From: Alphaproteobacteria bacterium
GTDB lineage: Bacteria > Pseudomonadota > Alphaproteobacteria > Bin95
Direction of reading: 5' to 3'
Length of the DNA: 64,000 nt
Assembly (NCBI GenBank): GCA_030833925.1
Contig: JAURGE010000007.1
Location: 1-64,000 of the forward strand
Part shown: positions 59,475 to 64,000 of the stretch, one piece after another
How the letters are laid out: each line of letters opens with the position of its first letter
Numbering within the stretch: position 1 is the first letter of the stretch
Notes under the pieces: model-generated
The model's database searches: none
Told to the model about the DNA's origin: nothing
The model's input: only the letters and a program-made list of their open reading frames with translations
Position numbers and translations under genes: made by a program

Positions 59475-60227
59475 CTGAACATCGATATTGAAACAGCTGC
59501 AGTCATCGCACTTGCATTCTTTCTGGGAAGCCTGGTTAAGGGCGTAGCGGGTATTGGATTGCCATTGGTGGCAATTCCAATCCTAACATTCGCTATGGAT
59601 GTTCGAGATGCTACGCCCATGATTGTGGGCCCCGCTATCGTTACAAACGTGTTTCAAATTATCGAAACCCGACGTGCACGCTTAAGATATATTGAAATTG
59701 CACCCATGATGGTTGGGCTTATCGTTGGAACTTTTTGTGGCGCTCTCATTGCCGTCTCAGTTGATCCAAATGTGATGGTTGGAATTCTGGGATTTGTTAT
59801 TCTGGCCTTCGTAGCTTTCAGTTTCTCTGGTTTTATGCCTTCGGTCCCACAAAACGGACGAGGCACAATGGGTCTCGCGGCTGGCACAGGCACTGGTTTA
59901 ATCGGCGGAATGACTGGGGTATTTGGGCCAGTCTTAGCCATTTACACCCTAGCATTGAAAATGCCGAAAGATGCGTTTGTCTGGGCAATGGGAGTACTGC
60001 TGCTTTTGGCATCTACTGGACTTGGCATTTCCTACGCCAGTCTAGGAGCCTTCCCACTATGGGTTTTAATAGCCTCATTCGGAGCAATGTTACCATCGTA
60101 TGCAGGCATTGTTGCAGGGACACGATTGCGAAAGATCGTCTCTGAACGGCTTTTCCGTAACGTTGTTCTTTGCATCCTCGGCATCATAGCCTTGAAGCAC
60201 GTGGCCAGCTCTTTTGGAATTATTTAA
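59475..60227 (+). CDS. TauE/SafE sulfite-exporter-family permease (non-canonical start inferred)
   Basis: Reading frame continues upstream of the supplied TTG start as LNIDIETAAVIALAFFLGSLVKGVAGIGLPLVAIPILTF. Confidence 0.8.
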   Translation: MNIDIETAAVIALAFFLGSLVKGVAGIGLPLVAIPILTFAMDVRDATPMIVGPAIVTNVFQIIETRRARLRYIEIAPMMVGLIVGTFCGALIAVSVDPNVMVGILGFVILAFVAFSFSGFMPSVPQNGRGTMGLAAGTGTGLIGGMTGVFGPVLAIYTLALKMPKDAFVWAMGVLLLLASTGLGISYASLGAFPLWVLIASFGAMLPSYAGIVAGTRLRKIVSERLFRNVVLCILGIIALKHVASSFGII

Positions 60228-60368
60228 AAAATATCCGTGACGGAAACTTCACAAGATGCAATGATGATCGCAAGCGTTTTAATAAACGCTGGATTGTTTG
60301 AAATCTGTGCTCCGCTTCAGCTTCAAAAGAGGTGAGCGAGCGTGTGAAACTAAACCGGGAGGATATCC

Positions 60369-61535
60369 ATGAACCGCACTATCGCCGCTCTTGTAGCAGG
60401 CGTTTCGGTAGCAGCCTTTGCGAGCTCTGCCCTCGCAGATGGCCATGCACCTAAGCTACCCAAATCTAATGTTTGGACAGCATATGACCTTGGCTCGTCG
60501 GGTTACGCTGAGGCTGCTGGCGTAGCAAACGCATTTCAAAAGAAATACAAAGCTCGTGTTCGTATTATCCCATCAGGCACTTCTATTGGTCGTCTTCTGC
60601 CTTTGACAACCGGTAAGGCGCAATATGGTTTCCTAGCAAATGAAGCCTACTTTGCTGCCGAAGGCACCTATGACTTTGCTGTTCCTGAGTGGGGTCCACA
60701 GGATCTCCGCATCATCACCGGTCGCCTCGCCAATGTCGGCATGGCAACCGCCAAAGATGCAGGGATTAAGGAAATTTCCGACCTTAAAGGTAAGCGGGTT
60801 GGATATGTGAAAGGCAATCCTTCAGTCAACGTCAAAAATGATGCTTACCTTGCGTTTGGTGGCCTTACACGGGACGATGTGCAAGTTGTCTGGTTTGGCA
60901 GCTATGGCGCTATGAAGACTGCTGTCATCGCTGGTCAGCTTGATGCATTCGGTAGCGTGACCACCTCAGCAAACATGCGAGAAATCGAGGCAAGCCCACG
61001 CGGCCTCCATTGGCCTAACTTCTGGCCGGATAACAAGGAAGGCTGGAAAAAAGTTACTGACGTCGTCTCGTTTGCTGCTCCTGGCAAAGAAACAAAGGGC
61101 GCCGCTCTATCTGATGCAAACCCAGCATGGCTCGTTGGATATCGCTATCCGATGATTACAACCTATGCTCGGACATCAGCCGACGATGCCTACAACATGA
61201 TCAAGGCTCTTGATCAGGCGTTTGATGACTACTCAAAAACTACAGCTTCATCTTTCAACTGGGAGGTATCAAAGGCGGGGCGTCCACCTTATGACACTCC
61301 AGCTCATGACGGCGCTGTCCGTTACATGAAGGAAAAGGGCTACTGGCAGCCAGAAGATCAGGCTTGGCAAGACAAGCGCCTTGCTCGTCTGAATGCTGTT
61401 CTTGATGGCTGGGACAATGCACGTGCCGCTTTTGACGAAATGCGCGCTGAAAAAGCGAAGGAAAAGGTCAAAGTAGGCGATGACGCATGGGCAGCCTATT
61501 GGGAAGATTACATCGCTAAAAATCTGAAGCCGTAA
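60369..61535 (+). CDS. TAXI-family TRAP transporter solute-binding protein
   Basis: Signal peptide; ARVRIIPSGTSIGRLLPLTTGKAQYGFLANEAYFAAEGTYDF; DLKGKRVGYVKGNPS; strong SD GGGAGGAT. Confidence 0.9.
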   Translation: MNRTIAALVAGVSVAAFASSALADGHAPKLPKSNVWTAYDLGSSGYAEAAGVANAFQKKYKARVRIIPSGTSIGRLLPLTTGKAQYGFLANEAYFAAEGTYDFAVPEWGPQDLRIITGRLANVGMATAKDAGIKEISDLKGKRVGYVKGNPSVNVKNDAYLAFGGLTRDDVQVVWFGSYGAMKTAVIAGQLDAFGSVTTSANMREIEASPRGLHWPNFWPDNKEGWKKVTDVVSFAAPGKETKGAALSDANPAWLVGYRYPMITTYARTSADDAYNMIKALDQAFDDYSKTTASSFNWEVSKAGRPPYDTPAHDGAVRYMKEKGYWQPEDQAWQDKRLARLNAVLDGWDNARAAFDEMRAEKAKEKVKVGDDAWAAYWEDYIAKNLKP

Positions 61536-61560
61536 TCTTTAATTTAAGAATGCGTAAAGA

Positions 61561-61590
61561 AAGGGCCGTTCTTTAGGACGGCCCTTTTTT
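61561..61590 (+). terminator. Rho-independent terminator after the TAXI gene
   Basis: AAGGGCCGT-TCTTTAGG-ACGGCCCTT followed by a T run: perfect 9-bp stem, 8-nt loop. Confidence 0.93.
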
Positions 61591-61609
61591 GCTTTCTTAC
61601 GAGACTGAG

Positions 61610-61933
61610 ATGTCTGAGACAGTGCTTGTATACGTAACCGCTTCAAATAGTGATGAAGCAAAGATGATTGCGGAAACTATTGTCTCCGAACGGCTTGCAG
61701 CCTGCGCAAATATACTGGGTGATGTTTCTTCGATCTTTTCCTGGAATGGCAACATTCAAAATGAGCAAGAAACCGCGGTTTTTCTTAAAACAACAGTTAC
61801 TCAAATACCTGCTCTATCAAAGCGCATATGTGAACTACACTCTTATGACCAACCATGCGTGATTGCCCTTCCAATCATTGGAGGCAGTCGAGATTTTTTG
61901 GACTGGATCAAGTCCGAAACAACTAACAATTAA
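61610..61933 (+). CDS. cutA: CutA divalent-ion tolerance family protein
   Basis: LVYVTASNSDEAKMIAETIVSERLAACANIL...SIFSWNGNIQNEQETAVFLKTT; start at Met 61610 because the supplied TTG lies in the terminator. Confidence 0.93.
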   Translation: MSETVLVYVTASNSDEAKMIAETIVSERLAACANILGDVSSIFSWNGNIQNEQETAVFLKTTVTQIPALSKRICELHSYDQPCVIALPIIGGSRDFLDWIKSETTNN

Positions 61934-62000
61934 ATACTCTCGACCAGGGCAAGATAAAAAGCGTATTGTTCGCGTCACTTACTAGATAAGGCTCCAGATA

Positions 62001-63257
62001 ATGCGCGACTTTTTTCGCGGGCCAATGCCCTTCCTGTGCATAGGCCATTCCTTCGACCATATGTTCATCTTATTGATCAATGTCGTTGTTCTGCAGGTCC
62101 AAAGTGAGTTCGGGCTGACGTTTGGCGAAGGAATAAAACTCGCGTGGCTAGGCCTTGTTCTCTTCGGGCTTGGCGCTCCATTGGCCGGTTGGTTGGCAGA
62201 CAAATGGTCAGACATCTGGATGATCACGGTTTTCTTTATCGGCATTGGCCTTTCCACACTCGGCGCAGGGTTGGCCCAGACCTCAACTCAGATGTTTATC
62301 TGCCTATCCTTTATTGGCCTATTTGCATCAATATACCATCCAGTTGGTATCCCAATGGTAATGAGAGTGGCCGGATCCAAGTCTGGCCGGATGCTCGGCA
62401 TAAATGGGGTTTTCGGCAGTTATGGCATGGCTATGGCCAGTGGCTTAGCTGCTTTAATGATATGGCTATTCAATTGGAGAATGGCCTATATCCTGCCCGG
62501 AGCAATTAGTGTCTGCCTAGGAATTTGGTTCGCAATTCGTTTCCGTGCTCAAGTATCTGAAACCAGAGCAGCCCGCCTGCTAATGAACCAATCCCAAACC
62601 AGAAAAGAAGGGTTGGGAGATATGGTTCGCGAGTTAGGCCTTAGCCGATTTTTACAAATAATGGGCGCTCTATCTCTGATGACTTTAGGTGCCGGCCTAG
62701 TATTCCAGTGTATGACGATTGGACTTCCAAAGATCTTGGAAGCTCGCGTCGACTTTGTCACTAATCCAGAAAGCGCTGGCTTTGTTGCATCCTTAATTTT
62801 CTTTGTTGGTGCTCTCGCCCAGCTAGCGGGCGGTCTATTGGCAGACAAATTTCCTCTAAAATGGCTTTTTATATGCATATATGGGCTGATGACACCGGCT
62901 CTATTCCTGGCCGCCGTTAGTACAAACTATGTCATGATTGGGGCCATCTGGCTGATAGTGATGATCACTGTCGGCAATCAGCCTGTATCCGACTTCCTTT
63001 TCTCACGATATGTACCCAAGCGATGGGTGAATACAGCTTTTGGATTTAGGTTTGCCCTCTCCTTAGGCACAGCAGTAGTGGCGGTACCACTTGTTGGTGA
63101 GGTTTTCGACCGGACCGGCGACTTCTACTACGCCTTCTTGGCGATGGCTGCTGCTGCAGCAATAGCAGTTTTATCAGCACTTATCCTCCCCAACAGAGGA
63201 ATGCAAACGCCTGTTGCTTCAACTACGCCTGCAGCAGAACCAGCTACAGCAGATTAA
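62001..63257 (+). CDS. MFS transporter
   Basis: 12-TM-like; GLGAPLAGWLADKWSD; GLFASIYHPVGIPMVMRVAG. Confidence 0.92.
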   Translation: MRDFFRGPMPFLCIGHSFDHMFILLINVVVLQVQSEFGLTFGEGIKLAWLGLVLFGLGAPLAGWLADKWSDIWMITVFFIGIGLSTLGAGLAQTSTQMFICLSFIGLFASIYHPVGIPMVMRVAGSKSGRMLGINGVFGSYGMAMASGLAALMIWLFNWRMAYILPGAISVCLGIWFAIRFRAQVSETRAARLLMNQSQTRKEGLGDMVRELGLSRFLQIMGALSLMTLGAGLVFQCMTIGLPKILEARVDFVTNPESAGFVASLIFFVGALAQLAGGLLADKFPLKWLFICIYGLMTPALFLAAVSTNYVMIGAIWLIVMITVGNQPVSDFLFSRYVPKRWVNTAFGFRFALSLGTAVVAVPLVGEVFDRTGDFYYAFLAMAAAAAIAVLSALILPNRGMQTPVASTTPAAEPATAD

Positions 63258-63793
63258 GACTTCGGCTCTAAATGACGAAGGCGAGGACGGCCATGTACAT
63301 GGTCTGCCAAGGCTTCCACGGGCCCACCACTTCTAACAGGACGCTCAGCAAACCTGCCAAGCGAAATCATCCGGTCGTACATCACAATCGCCCCCGCTAA
63401 GCCGACATTCACGCAAAAACTTGTTGGGATCTTAACCACGTGGGAACACAGCCCCACCATCTCTGGTGAAAGGCTTGCACGTTCTGGGCCTAGCACGTAA
63501 GCGGCTCTTAGCGGATGACGAAAACTTGGCAACTCAATCGCATCATTGGTGAGCTCAATACCGATCAATTGGCAACCTTCCGGAAGGCGCATCGCGTCTA
63601 GATCTGCAAAATCATAGATGGGCAATGAATTCGTCGATCGGCTAGTATCTGTCTTCCGCCCTATTCTGGTGGCGTAACGCGCGCCAACCGTAAATAGAAA
63701 CTGCGCTCCAAAAGCATGCGCAGTTCGCATTAGAGCACCAAGGTTGCGGGCCTTGGAAATCCCTTCCGCGCCTATACCGAAATATCCCTTCAT
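63254..63793 (-). CDS. TrmH/SpoU-family RNA methyltransferase
   Basis: SKARNLGALMRTAHAFGAQFLF...YVLGPERASLSPEMVGLCSHVVKIPTSFCVNVGLAGAIVMYDRM. Confidence 0.93.
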   Translation of the reverse strand: MKGYFGIGAEGISKARNLGALMRTAHAFGAQFLFTVGARYATRIGRKTDTSRSTNSLPIYDFADLDAMRLPEGCQLIGIELTNDAIELPSFRHPLRAAYVLGPERASLSPEMVGLCSHVVKIPTSFCVNVGLAGAIVMYDRMISLGRFAERPVRSGGPVEALADHVHGRPRLRHLEPKS

Positions 63794-63839
63794 TGGTCTA
63801 TGCTTACATTTCTGAGCAAAAAACTGAAAGAGCTAACGT

Positions 63840-64000
63840 ATGCGTGCCTTATACTGTCGTGACTGGAGACCATTCGACGAACTCGAAATAGTGGATATTC
63901 CGGATCCTGAACCTCCAGCAAAAGGACTTCGCATTCGTGTAATGGCTGCGGGTGTAAGTTTTGCCCAAAGCTTAGTCGTACAGGGTAAGTATCAACGAAA
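63840..64000 (+). CDS. Zinc-binding dehydrogenase/quinone oxidoreductase, N-terminal part (truncated by window end)
   Basis: MRALYCRDWRPFDELEIVDIPDPEPPAKGLRIRVMAAGVSFAQSLVVQGKYQR. Confidence 0.8.
   Translation, partial: MRALYCRDWRPFDELEIVDIPDPEPPAKGLRIRVMAAGVSFAQSLVVQGKYQR

Noticed and set aside
1-64000. CRISPR arrays, transposases, integrases, phage genes, toxin-antitoxin or defence systems
   Set aside because: None recognised on either strand in the ORF translations or intergenic sequence

Overview
The window looks like an ordinary, densely coded chromosomal segment of an alphaproteobacterium (possibly marine; inferred from gene content and hom-glpX-recJ synteny, not proven). I see no mobile elements, CRISPR arrays or rRNA genes. 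Landmarks: a cobalamin riboswitch truncated at the left edge (minus strand); tRNA-Glu(CUC); a housekeeping block (rpiA-recJ-glpX-hom-aminotransferase, phaC, pyrB-pyrC-plsY); hemA/ALAS; an RND efflux pair; and a C-P lyase locus (phnGHIJKLM plus a DUF1045 2H-phosphoesterase-like gene, with divergent phnF and convergent phnN). There are two separate catabolic modules in which COG2159-type amidohydrolases sit beside an unusual long-spacer Rieske ferredoxin. The observations most worth following up are: (1) the repeated amidohydrolase/long-spacer-Rieske pairing, including a five-gene cyclase-MBL-amidohydrolase-amidohydrolase-Rieske unit; (2) the C-P lyase locus, which lacks phnP and phnCDE here but carries a double H-x-T protein and a HutC-type operator palindrome; (3) a degenerate PyrC next to PyrB; (4) a luciferase-like monooxygenase N-terminal remnant and hairpin abutting a GFA gene; (5) a TauE/SafE gene whose conserved N-terminus has no canonical start codon. 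All calls come from reading the sequence and the supplied ORF translations; no database search was run.
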